Shown piece after piece: positions 1-10,200 of a stretch of DNA of 64,000 bases. Each line of letters opens with the position of its first letter. The stretch's first letter is position 1. The notes beneath the pieces were generated by a model. That model made no database searches and had not been told where the DNA came from. It saw only the letters and a list, made by a program, of their open reading frames with translations. The DNA is from Selenomonadaceae bacterium (GTDB lineage: Bacteria > Bacillota > Negativicutes > Selenomonadales > Selenomonadaceae): positions 56,235 through 120,234 of the forward strand of contig JAFVEM010000016.1 of assembly GCA_017476005.1 (NCBI GenBank). Direction: 5' to 3'. The position numbers and the translations under genes were made by a program.

Positions 1-4
1 CCTT

Positions 5-1006
5 TCATCGGGATTTTACTTGAGAGCCGCCGAACACCTCAGACATCTCCATAGTAGATAGCATTTCATCCATTTGTTGCAACTCCGCCTTGGTCAAAGA
101 AATATCGGCGGCTCCGGCATTTTCCTTCAATCTCGCCAACTTGCGCGTGCCGGGAATCGGCACGATCCACGGCTTTTTCTCCATCATCCAAGCCAAGGAA
201 GTCTGCGCCGGCGTTGCATTTTTCGCGGCGGCGGTATCCTTGAGGAAGCGGAACAAGTCGCGGTTCTTGTCCATTGCCTCCGGCGTAAACTGGGGCATGG
301 CGCTGCGGTAATCCGTTTCTCGGTCGAATTTTTCGTCTTTGCCGTATGCGCCCGTCAACAGGCCGTTAGCCATGGGGGAAAACGCCACGAAACCGATGGA
401 AAGCTCCTCCAAAACGGGAAAGAGCGACTCATAATGCCGCGCCATCATGGAATAGCGATTCTGCACCGCCGTCAGTGGGCAAACTTTGTGGGCGCGGCGA
501 ATGGTTTCTTCTCCCACCTCGCTCATACCCCAACCGAGGATTTTCCCTTCGCGGATAAGTTCCTGCATGACCCCGGCCACTTCCTCTACCGGCACTTTTG
601 GGTCAACGCGGTGTTGGTAATAGATGTCGATATGGTCGGTTTGGAGGCGCTGCAAGGATTCCTCCACCGATTTTTTTATTGCTTCGGGACGTGCATCGGG
701 AACTATGGGCTTGTTCGTTGCCGTAGCGGTCATATCGAAGTGGATGCCAAACTTTGTGCCGATGACAACACTCTTTCGATAGGGCTTCAAGGCAGCCCCC
801 ACCAATTCCTCGTTGTCATGGGGATTATCCGGCGTTCCGTAAACTTCGGCTGTGTCGAAAAAGGTGTAGCCCATATCCACGGCGGCGGCGATAAGCTCCG
901 TCATTTCTTTTTTGTCGGCAGGTGCGCCGTAAGCATGGCTCATGCCCATGCACCCCAATCCCACGGCAGACACTTTCAGGCTTTTGCCTAAGGTACGGTA
1001 CTTCAT
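5..1006 (-). CDS. Aldo/keto reductase
   Basis: Probable cytosolic NADPH-dependent reductase of carbonyl compounds; the substrate cannot be read from sequence. The 333-residue length fits the family's (beta/alpha)8 barrel. The expected catalytic tetrad is visible as D51 and Y56 (DTAEVYG), K85 (GTKFG) and H132 (YYQHRVD). The C-terminal part has the NADP-binding style segment VPIPGTRKLARLKEN. The ATG has a strong AGGAGG upstream inside the 10-bp gap from the transporter gene, so this is the third gene of a minus-strand operon with the transporter and a secreted hydrolase. The stop lies 4 bases from the window edge, so what follows is unseen. Confidence 0.93.
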   Translation of the reverse strand: MKYRTLGKSLKVSAVGLGCMGMSHAYGAPADKKEMTELIAAAVDMGYTFFDTAEVYGTPDNPHDNEELVGAALKPYRKSVVIGTKFGIHFDMTATATNKPIVPDARPEAIKKSVEESLQRLQTDHIDIYYQHRVDPKVPVEEVAGVMQELIREGKILGWGMSEVGEETIRRAHKVCPLTAVQNRYSMMARHYESLFPVLEELSIGFVAFSPMANGLLTGAYGKDEKFDRETDYRSAMPQFTPEAMDKNRDLFRFLKDTAAAKNATPAQTSLAWMMEKKPWIVPIPGTRKLARLKENAGAADISLTKAELQQMDEMLSTMEMSEVFGGSQVKSR

Positions 1007-1016
1007 ATTTAGCCTC

Positions 1017-1940
1017 CTAACCGATTCCCACCAAATACGCCACCAACGGCATCGTTACGACGGAAACCGCCGTGGTCAGCGATATGCCCTCGGTTGCCAA
1101 AAGAAACGAATCCTTGTTGTAAAGCGCAGCAAGCATGGCGAGCATATTGCCGGAAGGCGTCGCAAGAGCGCAGAGCGCGACTGCCAAAAGGATTTGATTT
1201 TCTACAAATTGTCCCAATGTCAAGAGAACCGCTGTGGGGAATACCAGCATTTTAAGCATCACAAAACAAATCAACCGCCCATTTGTCAAGACGGATTTCC
1301 AAGGAATATCCGGCAACGATGCGCCGATGAGCATCATCGCCAAGGGAGCTGTCAGCCCACCGACCATTTGAATGGTTGTATTCAGCACATAGGGCAAACG
1401 AATCCCGGAAAAGTAGATGATGACCGAAAGGACGCAAGCCCCCATGCCCACATTCACCAAGTCGCTCAGGCGAAACTTTTTCTTGTCATTCCCTGCGGGT
1501 TGCATCGTCTGAATGGCATAGGAATAAAACAGCACATTGAAGGGAATCAGGAACACGGTCATGTAGATGAGCGCATCCGCCCCATAGATACCGTGAATCA
1601 TCGGCATTCCCATGAAACCGATATTGGTAAAGACCACCATGACATTGATGATGCCGTGGTATTTTTTTTCATAGCCCAAGATATATGGCGTAATTTTTCC
1701 CAAAGCCACCGCCGCTGCCAAAACCACGATGGCCACGCCAAAAGCAAAGACGAGTTCCGCACCCTCCATATGTGCTCCGTTGCCTGACACACCGGACAGG
1801 ATGATGGCAGGATAGGCAATGTTCACCACGAGAGCCGATATTTGCTTTTGGTTGTCCTCGGTGAGCATTCCTTTCTCCCGCGCCCAAACACCCAAAAGCA
1901 TCAGGCAGAGGAAAATGAGCATCTGCTGGAGTACCATCAT
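1017..1940 (-). CDS. AEC (auxin efflux carrier) family transporter
   Basis: Integral membrane permease of about 307 residues, mostly hydrophobic, with roughly ten membrane segments in two halves, as in the AEC/malonate-transporter family. Members export or exchange organic acids; the substrate here is unknown. Family-like features are the N-terminal helix running into REKGMLTEDNQKQIS and the segment LPDIPWKSVLTNGRLICFVMLKMLVFP in the second half. The first ATG overlaps the stop of the upstream hydrolase (ATGA), indicating translational coupling; the next codon is also ATG. The grouping with a secreted hydrolase and a reductase suggests uptake or export of a small organic compound released by the hydrolase, which is inference. 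Confidence 0.87.
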   Translation of the reverse strand: MMVLQQMLIFLCLMLLGVWAREKGMLTEDNQKQISALVVNIAYPAIILSGVSGNGAHMEGAELVFAFGVAIVVLAAAVALGKITPYILGYEKKYHGIINVMVVFTNIGFMGMPMIHGIYGADALIYMTVFLIPFNVLFYSYAIQTMQPAGNDKKKFRLSDLVNVGMGACVLSVIIYFSGIRLPYVLNTTIQMVGGLTAPLAMMLIGASLPDIPWKSVLTNGRLICFVMLKMLVFPTAVLLTLGQFVENQILLAVALCALATPSGNMLAMLAALYNKDSFLLATEGISLTTAVSVVTMPLVAYLVGIG

Positions 1941-3013
1941 TTAGCATCAAATCCCTTTTCTTTGAGCCAGTTCTCCATAAGCTCCGCAATTTCTTCGTTA
2001 TTGAGGTCGGCCATGAGGAAATGCGTGTTGCCCTTGATGCCGATGTCGGGCAGATACACTATGCGCACATCGCCGCCGTATTTCTTCATCACCTGTTCCC
2101 ATTTCCTTGCAAGGTTCAAGCGTACACGCCAATTATCCTGACCCCAGTTCGCCACCGGCGTATCGCCCACCGGGATATTGTCACCGAAATAGACCACGAT
2201 GGGAATCTTGGTGAGCTTTAGAAAATCAGCCATCGGTACGGGAGTACCGATGGCAGGAAAGGGACTCGTCGTCGCTTCCGTTTCCAGCACTTCGCCCTCC
2301 GGGAACGGGAATGTTCCCGGCTCCAAGGAGATAATGCCCTTGACGTTAGAAGAACGCATTGCCGTTTCCCAGCCGGGACCGCCGCCGGCCGAGTGGGTCA
2401 CGAGCACGCCTTCGCCTATTTTTTCAAACACCGCCACCATCGCATCGGCGACAACTTTCGGATCAAATGCGCCCGTGTCCGGCGTCATTTGGTGAAAAAA
2501 CTGCGATAGGGCTTCCTCATCTTTGGGAACGGCAACATTGTCGTAAAAATTCGGCCACTCACCGATGCGGAAGGTGTTGAACCAAAGTTGGTCGTCGGGA
2601 TGTGCCGTGATTGTCTGGGGGACTGTGGAGCGGCCAGCCTTGCCGCGACGCGGCTCGTCCACGAGGTAGGTGGCGTAGCCACGCTCAAGGAAAATGTTTT
2701 GGAACCCATCGCGTCCATCGGGCGTTGTCTCCCATGTCTTGCCCGACTGCCCGTAGCCATGCAGGAACACCAGGCCATATTTCTTTGCCTGCATCGGCTT
2801 TTGATAGAACACATAGGCGTGGTCGCCATGCAGCGTATGGCCAGCAAAGTTCGTAGGCTCCGTGCTATTGTAGCTTCCTTCGGCGGTGATGGTTTTGCCT
2901 CCTGCCATAAAGCTGCCTTGTTCCTCAAGCATGACAGGACGCTCAAAGGCCAGTGCATAACTCGCCGTGACACTCATAGCCAGCAAAGTGATGCCAACAG
3001 ATTTTAATCGCAT
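1937..3013 (-). CDS. Secreted alpha/beta-fold hydrolase
   Basis: Predicted exported esterase-like hydrolase of 358 residues. The N-terminus is a signal peptide (Arg/Lys start, hydrophobic core to about residue 22). The mature part has an oxyanion-hole type HGYGQSG motif and a nucleophile elbow THSAGGG with the catalytic Ser; a late GNTHFLM holds a candidate catalytic His. Substrate is unknown. It is first in a minus-strand operon and its stop overlaps the start of the AEC transporter. It faces a LysR-type regulator across 131 bp, the usual arrangement for LysR control of a divergent operon. Confidence 0.85.
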   Translation of the reverse strand: MRLKSVGITLLAMSVTASYALAFERPVMLEEQGSFMAGGKTITAEGSYNSTEPTNFAGHTLHGDHAYVFYQKPMQAKKYGLVFLHGYGQSGKTWETTPDGRDGFQNIFLERGYATYLVDEPRRGKAGRSTVPQTITAHPDDQLWFNTFRIGEWPNFYDNVAVPKDEEALSQFFHQMTPDTGAFDPKVVADAMVAVFEKIGEGVLVTHSAGGGPGWETAMRSSNVKGIISLEPGTFPFPEGEVLETEATTSPFPAIGTPVPMADFLKLTKIPIVVYFGDNIPVGDTPVANWGQDNWRVRLNLARKWEQVMKKYGGDVRIVYLPDIGIKGNTHFLMADLNNEEIAELMENWLKEKGFDAK

Positions 3014-3098
3014 TCTTTTTCGCCTCGCATATTTTCTGTTCCCTAAAATCTAAAGATAGTTTATAATAAGAGCATGGAAAAGTACAGTTCTATTTTCT

Positions 3099-3130
3099 CA
3101 TACTGTTATGATTTACACGCATACTGTTAT
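3099..3130. promoter_or_regulatory. Paired direct repeats, candidate LysR operator
   Basis: The 11-mer CATACTGTTAT occurs twice, at 3099-3109 and 3120-3130, with starts 21 bp apart (two helical turns). Both lie in the gap between the divergent hydrolase operon and the LysR gene, the second just before the regulator's ribosome-binding site (AAGGAG). The position fits autoregulation or divergent control; that the LysR protein binds here is inferred. Confidence 0.45.
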
Positions 3131-3144
3131 AAGGAGTAACCATT

Positions 3145-4029
3145 ATGCTGGAAACATACCTCTTAGAGCAACTGGCCGCCTTTGCCGAGTACGGCACTCT
3201 TTCCGATGCGGCGCGGCAGCTGAATCTCTCCCAGTCGGCACTCTCCCGCTCCATGCAAAAGATGGAAAACATTATCGGTGTCCCCCTCTTTTCGCGCAAA
3301 CGGAATCATATCGCCCTGAACGAGAACGGAAAGATTGCCGCTGAGTATGCCAAGCAAATGCTCAGGGAGCAAAGGGATATGATTGAGAAAGTCCGTGCCT
3401 TTGACCGCAAACGGCGCACCATCTCCTTGGGCTGCTGCGCTCCCGTTCCCCAAAACGAAGTCATGAAGCTTCTTTCTGAGCATTTCACAGATTTTTCCAT
3501 CTCCGCAGAATTAAATAGCGACTCCTCCCTGTTGAGCGGACTGAAAAATGATTTCTTTCAGCTTGTCGTTCTGCACGAAAAACCCACAGACGAAGCCTTA
3601 TATATCAAGCCGTGCGGCAGCGAACGTCTCTTTATATCGCTCCCGCCCGCACATCCTCTGTCAAAAAGGCAAGGCATTCGTCTTGGTGATTTGGACGGCG
3701 AGCATATTTTGCTCTACGCCAAGATTGGCTTTTGGTACGAACTGTGCGTAAAAAAAATGCCTCGCGCCAAGTTTTTGATGCAACATGAGCGTGAGGTTTT
3801 TAAAGAATTGGCGGATGTGTCTGCGCTACCCTCCTTCACCACCGATGTGTTGATTCATCACGGGTACGCCCAAAAGAATCGCATCCATGTGCCGATTCTC
3901 GATGTGGAGGCCAATGTGACTTACTACATCGTGTGCCAAAAGGAACAACAGGCGCGGTTCCAGCAGTTTTTTGACGCTCTGGCAAAATTGGGGGATTGGG
4001 GACTATCGCCCATTGAGTATGTGCTGTGA
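3145..4029 (+). CDS. LysR-family transcriptional regulator
   Basis: DNA-binding regulator of 294 residues. Residues about 3-60 form the winged helix-turn-helix typical of LysR proteins (AAFAEYGTLSDAARQLNLSQ followed by SALSRSMQKMENIIG). The rest is a periplasmic-binding-protein-like effector domain. ATG preceded by AAGGAG. It is divergent from the hydrolase/AEC/reductase operon and most likely controls it; the effector is unknown. The effector half is less typical than the N-terminal domain. Confidence 0.92.
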   Translation: MLETYLLEQLAAFAEYGTLSDAARQLNLSQSALSRSMQKMENIIGVPLFSRKRNHIALNENGKIAAEYAKQMLREQRDMIEKVRAFDRKRRTISLGCCAPVPQNEVMKLLSEHFTDFSISAELNSDSSLLSGLKNDFFQLVVLHEKPTDEALYIKPCGSERLFISLPPAHPLSKRQGIRLGDLDGEHILLYAKIGFWYELCVKKMPRAKFLMQHEREVFKELADVSALPSFTTDVLIHHGYAQKNRIHVPILDVEANVTYYIVCQKEQQARFQQFFDALAKLGDWGLSPIEYVL

Positions 4030-4043
4030 ATCTTTCTTTCCCG

Positions 4044-4072
4044 TTGGCCAATATAAGGTTTTCTGCTATAAT
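4044..4072 (+). promoter_or_regulatory. Sigma-70 type promoter for the amidase gene
   Basis: TTGGCC (4044-4049), a 17-base spacer and a perfect TATAAT (4067-4072), about 50 bases before the carbon-nitrogen hydrolase start. Confidence 0.6.
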
Positions 4073-4122
4073 CGGAGGGAAACAGCGAGATTTGATGACC
4101 GGCAAAAGCCAAAGGAGACACC

Positions 4123-4935
4123 ATGGAAGACAACAAAGTGTTAAGGGTCGCCCTTCTCCAAATGAAAGTAGCACTGGGGGAGGCAACGCAAAACTATCAA
4201 ACTTTTCAGCGGCTGGCGGCAGAGGCCATGGAGGAAAAACCGGATGTCCTTGTGCTGCCGGAACTTTGGAACACGGGCTTTTACCCCAGCCCCATTCGTG
4301 ACTTTGCCGCAGCGGAAGAAAAAAGAGCCGTGGCGCTACTTGCGGCCACGGCTGAAAAATACGGGGTGCATATAGTGGGGGGGAGCATCCCTACCTTGGA
4401 GGGCGATAAGGTTTACAATACTTCTCTTGTATTCAATCGGCAGGGAGAGCAAATAGCCGCCTACCGCAAAGTTCACCTTTTTTCCCCCGGCGGCGAGGAC
4501 AGGGAGTTTACCCCCGGTGACGCAATAGCTGGTTTCGAGCTGGACGGGGTAAAATGCGCCACGGCCATTTGCTACGACCTGCGGTTTCCGGAAATCATGG
4601 GCGTCATGGCGCGTAGGGGCGCGCAAATAATCTTTCTTCCGGCGGCTTGGCCGCTAAAACGCCTAACCCATTGGCAGGTATTGATGCGAGCCAGAGCCAT
4701 CGAAAATCAGTGCTTTGTGGCCGCCGTGGGCGGCGTTGGTTTCTTTGCCGGCGATCTTCCCCTAGGTGGGCATTCCGCCATCATCGATCCGTGGGGAGAA
4801 CTTCTGGCCGCTGCCGCACAGGATGAAATGGTCGTTCGTGCCGTCTGCGACACGAGAGCCATCCACCGCGCTCGCCGTGCCATTACCGTTTATGCCGACA
4901 GGAGACCGGAGCTTTATGCCAAATCTCAGCTTTGA
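4123..4935 (+). CDS. Carbon-nitrogen hydrolase (nitrilase superfamily, omega-amidase-like)
   Basis: Cytosolic amidase of 270 residues. The Glu-Lys-Cys triad of the nitrilase superfamily is visible: E47 in LPELWNTG, K116 in YRKVHLF and C150 in AICYDLRFPE. The ICYDLRFPE block and overall length resemble omega-amidase/Nit2-like enzymes acting on alpha-keto acid amides such as 2-oxoglutaramate, but the exact substrate is not determined. ATG with AAAGGAG seven bases upstream. It has its own promoter and converges on the cupin gene with a 10-bp tail overlap. Confidence 0.9.
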   Translation: MEDNKVLRVALLQMKVALGEATQNYQTFQRLAAEAMEEKPDVLVLPELWNTGFYPSPIRDFAAAEEKRAVALLAATAEKYGVHIVGGSIPTLEGDKVYNTSLVFNRQGEQIAAYRKVHLFSPGGEDREFTPGDAIAGFELDGVKCATAICYDLRFPEIMGVMARRGAQIIFLPAAWPLKRLTHWQVLMRARAIENQCFVAAVGGVGFFAGDLPLGGHSAIIDPWGELLAAAAQDEMVVRAVCDTRAIHRARRAITVYADRRPELYAKSQL

Positions 4936-5270
4936 ATAATCAGGGCAATAAACACTAAATCATTATCGGCGGAAGGATTGGCGATACCGTGTTCCTCACC
5001 GTCGGGACAATAGGTGGTGACGCCCACGCCTATTTTTTTCTCGGTGCCGTTGTCGTTATAAAGGGCTTCGCCGCTCAAGATATGGTAGGTTTCGGTGTTG
5101 CCGGTGTGGCGGTGAGTGCCGATGGAAGTGCCGGGGGGGAGCGTCACCTTGGCGAACATACTGCATTTGTCCTTCAATTCGTCGGGAGTAAGCAGGTGAG
5201 TAATGGTGATCTCGCCCTTGCCCCCGGCTTTTTCTTTAGCTTGCACGCTTCTGGGTTCTATAAAGGCCAT
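4926..5270 (-). CDS. Small single-domain cupin protein
   Basis: 114-residue protein with a cupin beta-barrel. Motif 1 is seen as GTHRHTGNTETYHILSGEA, giving His and Glu metal ligands, and motif 2 as CPDGEEHGIANPS with the third His. Such proteins may be metal-dependent enzymes or sugar/auxin-binding-like proteins; function is unknown here. The start is placed at ATG 5270, which follows AGGAGGAAAG; an upstream in-frame start would give nine more residues but lacks this signal. A -10 like TATAAT lies at 5314-5319 on the minus strand. Confidence 0.85.
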   Translation of the reverse strand: MAFIEPRSVQAKEKAGGKGEITITHLLTPDELKDKCSMFAKVTLPPGTSIGTHRHTGNTETYHILSGEALYNDNGTEKKIGVGVTTYCPDGEEHGIANPSADNDLVFIALIIQS

Positions 5271-5408
5271 TTTCTTTCCTCCTAAAACTAATCCCAATGG
5301 AGATTTTGCCGCTATTATAACATTTTTCCTGCCAGAAGCGAAATTTTTTCTGCAGGAAATTAGCGCGGCATTGCAGAATTATAAGCAGGTCAACTGTAAG
5401 GAGGAATG

Positions 5409-7148
5409 ATGGTGCGCGGCTATAAATTGAAAATAACCCTAAACGGCTCGAGGCCCCCCATTTGGCGAACCTGCGTTTTGCCGGAGGGACTTGCACTTCG
5501 CGAGTTGCCTGATGTTTTTGCGCGGATTATGGGATGGCGGAACAGCGAGCATGACCCGGTACGGGCGGCGCGTTTTTATTTTCCCGACAGCAATGAGACC
5601 TTTGAAACCGACGGCAAATCCGCCGACGGACAAAGCGTGCGCTGGGTGGAGGAAGATGCGAACAAGAAGGGTATCGTAGGCGTTACGGCTAAAGTGTTGG
5701 AACGCCGGGATCTTAGCCCCGACGAGCCTTTGGCCGACCCTCTGTTCGCGGCGGCGGCCGCCGGGGGGAAGGTCTTTACCTATACCATGTTGCCGGGGAA
5801 AGTTGAATGGGAGCATCGGGTACAGGTGCAAAAAGTGGCGGAGAAAGCGAAGTCTTACCCGGAAATTATCGCCCATTCCGGGGAATGCCCTCCGGCGACC
5901 TACGAGGGGGGAATTTTCAGCTACCAAAGTCTTTCTCCCAAGGAGCGTAGGAAAGCTAGGGACGGTTTTATACCTTATCGGCCGGATATGATCCAGCAAC
6001 GGCTCAAAGATTACTACAATGTAAAAGCCACCGGCGACGACAAGCCTGAAAAAATTTACAAAATAAAAATTAACGAAGACGAAATGATCGATAAATTCAT
6101 GGAATGGATGAAGGAGCGAGATGCCGATGTACCGGAGCATTATTCCTACCGCGATGCTTTGGGAGATTTTGAGGATGAGAGCCTAGAGCGGCTCCTAGCA
6201 ATTTGGAAATTTACCGCCGAGGACTATCGGGACTTGGACACGGCGGCGCGCGTGGATTTGCTGGCAAAAAAATACGAAGAACCGGGCATGATAGAACGTT
6301 ACTTGCGTTGCGTTAGCGATGCGGAGTGGCAAAGCATTAAAAACGCCGTAGAGTGGAAGGAATCGTGGCGTTATTACATCGATCCTGAGGAGGATGACTT
6401 TCATCGGATGCTGACGGAGGGTTTCGTCTTTATCACGGAATTTGAAGAAATTGAAATTACCGACGAACTCCGAGAGATTTTCCCCCGGCTGGATCAAGAC
6501 CCCTTTTTCCGCAAAAGACGGCAGGAAATAAGCTGGATAAGGGATTGCGCGGAAACGGCGGTGAGTCTCTATACTTTCGTGCCGATTTCCTTGATAGCAC
6601 GACTTTGCGTCCTGAAAAAGGGGTGCGATTACACCGAAGCACAAATACGGGGAGCTTTGGCAGAGCTAGCCCCCAACCAACAGGTGTATCATTACGTCGA
6701 AAAGTACGACGAAATATGGGATCTAGAACTGGATTTGGAATCCGGGGAAAATATGCGACAATATGTGCGACAAGATCTAGACTACTGGTTGCCGCGAGTA
6801 GATGTCATTGGCGTAGGACACGGTCAAGCCAGATTCTTGGACAGGCGAGACTTAGCGGAAAAATTGGAAAAACAGCTGTCGGCGAAAATGGAGAAAGACG
6901 ACGTAGCAGCCACCATGATCACGATTTATAAAGTGCTGGCCATTAGATCACCGGAGAGGGAGGCTGCCCCCGAGACGCAAAGGGCTTTCCTGCTCATGGC
7001 CATACCCCAATTATTAACCTTGTTCAGTCCGGCCGAGGCCAAAAACATATTAAAAACCATCGACGAGCTGTCTTGTTATATTCACTGCGCAGATCTGAAA
7101 GGCTGGACGCTAGACCAGGTGAAGCGAGGGCTGGCCAAGAAGAAATAA
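5409..7148 (+). CDS. pRiA4b ORF-3-like domain protein with long C-terminal region
   Basis: About 579 residues. The first ~165 residues match the pRiA4b ORF-3 family (YKLKITLNGSRPPIWR, then LRELPDVFARIMGW), a domain found in many bacteria near mobile DNA and of unknown function. The remaining ~400 residues are charged and helix-rich, with no motif I recognise. Three adjacent starts (5406, 5409, 5412) follow AAGGAGG; 5409 or 5412 gives the better spacing. The gene occupies the position just before rpoB where many bacteria keep rplJ-rplL. No transposase or terminal repeats are visible. Confidence 0.75.
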   Translation: MVRGYKLKITLNGSRPPIWRTCVLPEGLALRELPDVFARIMGWRNSEHDPVRAARFYFPDSNETFETDGKSADGQSVRWVEEDANKKGIVGVTAKVLERRDLSPDEPLADPLFAAAAAGGKVFTYTMLPGKVEWEHRVQVQKVAEKAKSYPEIIAHSGECPPATYEGGIFSYQSLSPKERRKARDGFIPYRPDMIQQRLKDYYNVKATGDDKPEKIYKIKINEDEMIDKFMEWMKERDADVPEHYSYRDALGDFEDESLERLLAIWKFTAEDYRDLDTAARVDLLAKKYEEPGMIERYLRCVSDAEWQSIKNAVEWKESWRYYIDPEEDDFHRMLTEGFVFITEFEEIEITDELREIFPRLDQDPFFRKRRQEISWIRDCAETAVSLYTFVPISLIARLCVLKKGCDYTEAQIRGALAELAPNQQVYHYVEKYDEIWDLELDLESGENMRQYVRQDLDYWLPRVDVIGVGHGQARFLDRRDLAEKLEKQLSAKMEKDDVAATMITIYKVLAIRSPEREAAPETQRAFLLMAIPQLLTLFSPAEAKNILKTIDELSCYIHCADLKGWTLDQVKRGLAKKK

Positions 7149-7155
7149 ATTTTTC

Positions 7156-7185
7156 TTGACAGCGAAAAATTGAATATGATATAGT
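7156..7185 (+). promoter_or_regulatory. Strong promoter for rpoB-rpoC
   Basis: Perfect -35 TTGACA at 7156-7161 and -10 TATAGT at 7180-7185 with an 18-base spacer, placed after the stop of the preceding gene. It gives rpoBC a dedicated promoter and a leader of about 100 bases. Confidence 0.7.
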
Positions 7186-7225
7186 AGCTTACTACGACTC
7201 TAATCAGGTAGGTGAACTGCGCTTT

Positions 7226-7256
7226 AAAAACGGATGGACTTGTTCTTTCCGTTTTT
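7226..7256 (+). promoter_or_regulatory. Leader hairpin before rpoB, possible attenuator
   Basis: AAAAACGGA (7226-7234) pairs perfectly with TCCGTTTTT (7248-7256), with a 13-base loop and then a pyrimidine-rich tail. It lies between the rpoB promoter and start. The shape is that of a weak intrinsic terminator or attenuator; an attenuator role in the rpoBC leader is inferred. Confidence 0.5.
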
Positions 7257-7297
7257 CCTTTTGTTGTGACGCAAGTATTTAAGGGGTGAAGGATTTA

Positions 7298-10200
7298 ATG
7301 TTTAATCCTGTGCCGGTGGGCAAGAGAACCAGATATAGCTACGCTAAAATAAAAGAAGTCATGCAAATGCCCCATCTCTTGGACATTCAGCGAACGTCCT
7401 ATCAATGGTTTTTGGACGAAGGTCTGGCGGAGATATTTCGTGACATTTCGCCCATTAAAGACTTTACCGAAAAGCTGATACTCTCCTTTGAGAGTTTCTC
7501 CCTAGGCGACCCCAAGTATGAATTAGACGAGAGTAAGGAACGGGACACCACTTACGCTGCCCCTCTGCGCGTCAACGTGCGTCTTATCAACAGCGAAACC
7601 GGCGAAATAAAGGAGCAGGAGGTCTTCATGGGGGATTTCCCCTTAATGACAGACACCGGTACCTTCATTATAAACGGCGCCGAACGGGTTATCGTCAGCC
7701 AGCTGGTACGCTCCCCCGGGGCTTACTACGGTGAAACAATCGACCCCACGGGCAAACGCCTCTATAACGCCACCCTCATCCCCAATCGTGGCGCTTGGAT
7801 AGAGCTGGAATCGGATCTTAACGACACTATTTCCGTGCGCATCGATCGTACGCGCAAAATGCCCATTACCTATTTCATTCGAGCCTTGGGCTTTTCTACC
7901 AACGAGGAGATACGCCAGCTTTTTGGAGATGACGAACGCATTCGCCTCACGCTGGAACGGGATGGGGAAGTGAACAATCGGGACGAGGCGCTAAAGGAGA
8001 TTTATCACCGTCTGCGCCCCGGCGAACCGGCTACGGCGGAGAACGCCCAGCAGCTCTTAGAATCCCTCTTCTTTGACCCCAAACGCTACGATTTAGCCAC
8101 AGTGGGTCGCTATAAACTGACGAAAAAATTGGGCTGGAAACGCCGGATTTTAGGCAAGGTTTTGGCCGAACCCGTGGTGGATCAGCAGACGGGGGAAGTG
8201 ATGCTCCCGGCGGATGAGATTATTACCGAGGACATGCTGGCTGCTATAGATATAGAGAAAGAAAAGGAACTTTTCGGGGACGAGCTGTTAATCAGGCTCT
8301 GGGTACATCAAAAGGAAGGGGAGCCGCTGATGCTCCTTTGCTCCCCCACCTTGGATACCTATCGGCGCACCGTCACCCGTAACGATATTGTGGCCTCCAT
8401 CAGCTACCTCTTGAATCTCATGGACGGACTGGGGAATACCGACGATATTGATCACTTAGGCAATCGCCGGGTACGCGCCGTAGGAGAACTCCTGCAAAAT
8501 CAGTTCCGCATCGGCCTTACCCGTATGGAACGGGTAATTCGGGAGCGGATGACCATTCAGGATGTGGATGTTATCACCCCTCAGGCGCTGGTGAATATCC
8601 GCCCGGTGGTAGCCTCCATCAAGGAATTTTTCGGCTCCTCCCAGCTGTCTCAGTTCATGGATCAACATAACCCCCTCTCCGAGCTGACCCACAAGCGCCG
8701 CCTGTCGGCGCTGGGCCCCGGCGGTCTTTCTCGGGAGCGTGCGGGGTTTGAAGTCCGGGATGTGCATAATTCCCACTACGGTCGCATGTGTCCCGTGGAA
8801 TCCCCGGAAGGGCCGAACATCGGCCTCATCGGCTCCTTGGCCAATTACGCTCGGGTGAATAAGTATGGTTTTATGGAAACTCCCTACCGGCGAGTAGATA
8901 AGGAACATCAACGGGTAACGGAGGATTGCCGCTATTTGACGGCGGACGAGGAGGACGAACTGGTCATCGCGCAGGCCAACGAGCCTTTGGACGAAAACGA
9001 ATGGTTCGCCAACGAGCGCGTGACGGTGCGTTACAACGAGGAAACCACCCAAATGCGCCGGGATAAAGTTGACTATATGGACGTATCTCCTAGGCAGGTT
9101 TTCTCCATTGCCACCGCCATGATTCCCTTTTTGGAAAACGATGACGCCAACCGCGCTCTTATGGGCGCCAATATGCAACGTCAGGCCGTGCCGCTCCTCA
9201 GAACCCAAGCGCCCTTGGTGGGTACGGGGATGGAGTACAAGGCGGCTTGTGACTCCGGCGTTATGGTGCTGGCGAGAAACAGCGGCACCGTCAGCAAGGT
9301 TACGGCCAATCACATCGAAATAACCGGCGACCACGGCAAAGATTCCTACAAACTGCAAAAATACGTGCGTTCCAACCAAGGTACCTGCATAAATCAAGTC
9401 CCCATCGTGGTCAAGGGGGAAGAAGTGGTGCAGGGGCAACCCATCGCCGACGGCCCCGCTACCGACCATGGGGAGTTGGCTCTGGGTTACAACGTCATTG
9501 TGGCCTATATGCCTTGGGAAGGTTATAACTACGAGGACGCTATTTTACTGTCGGAAAATCTCATTAAGCGAGATCTATATACCTCCATTCACATCGAAGA
9601 ATACGAGTGCGACGCTCGCGATACCAAGCTTGGCCCCGAGGAAATCACCCGGGATATTCCCAACGTGGCGGAAGATGCTCTTAAGGACTTAGACGACGAG
9701 GGCATCATCAAGGTGGGCGCCGATGTGCGACCCGGGGATATTCTGGTGGGTAAAGTGACTCCTAAGGGAGAAACGGAGCTTACCGCCGAAGAGCGGCTCC
9801 TTCGGGCAATTTTCGGCGAGAAGGCGCGAGAGGTGCGAGATACTTCACTACGCGTACCTCACGGCGAGGCCGGCAAAATAGTGGATGTGAAGATTTTCTG
9901 CCGGGATAACAATGACGAACTCCCTCCGGGGGTAAATCGCTTGGTGAGGGTCTATATCGCCCAGAAGCGGAAAATTTCCGTGGGGGACAAAATGTCCGGC
10001 CGTCACGGTAACAAGGGCGTGGTGTCGCGGATTATGCGGCAAGAGGACATGCCTTTCCTGCCGGACGGCACTCCGGTGGATATTGTGTTGAACCCCTTGG
10101 GAGTGCCTTCCCGAATGAACATCGGACAGGTGCTGGAAACCCATTTGGGCATGGCGGTACGAACCTTGGGGCAACAAATCAAAGACGGTGACCCCACAGT

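Noticed and set aside
5409..7148. pRiA4b-like gene as part of an insertion sequence
   Set aside because: No transposase, terminal inverted repeats or target duplications could be found around it.
8456..9469. 337-codon open frame antisense to rpoB
   Set aside because: Lies wholly within rpoB, has His/Gly-rich non-protein-like composition and no ribosome-binding site; a codon-bias shadow.
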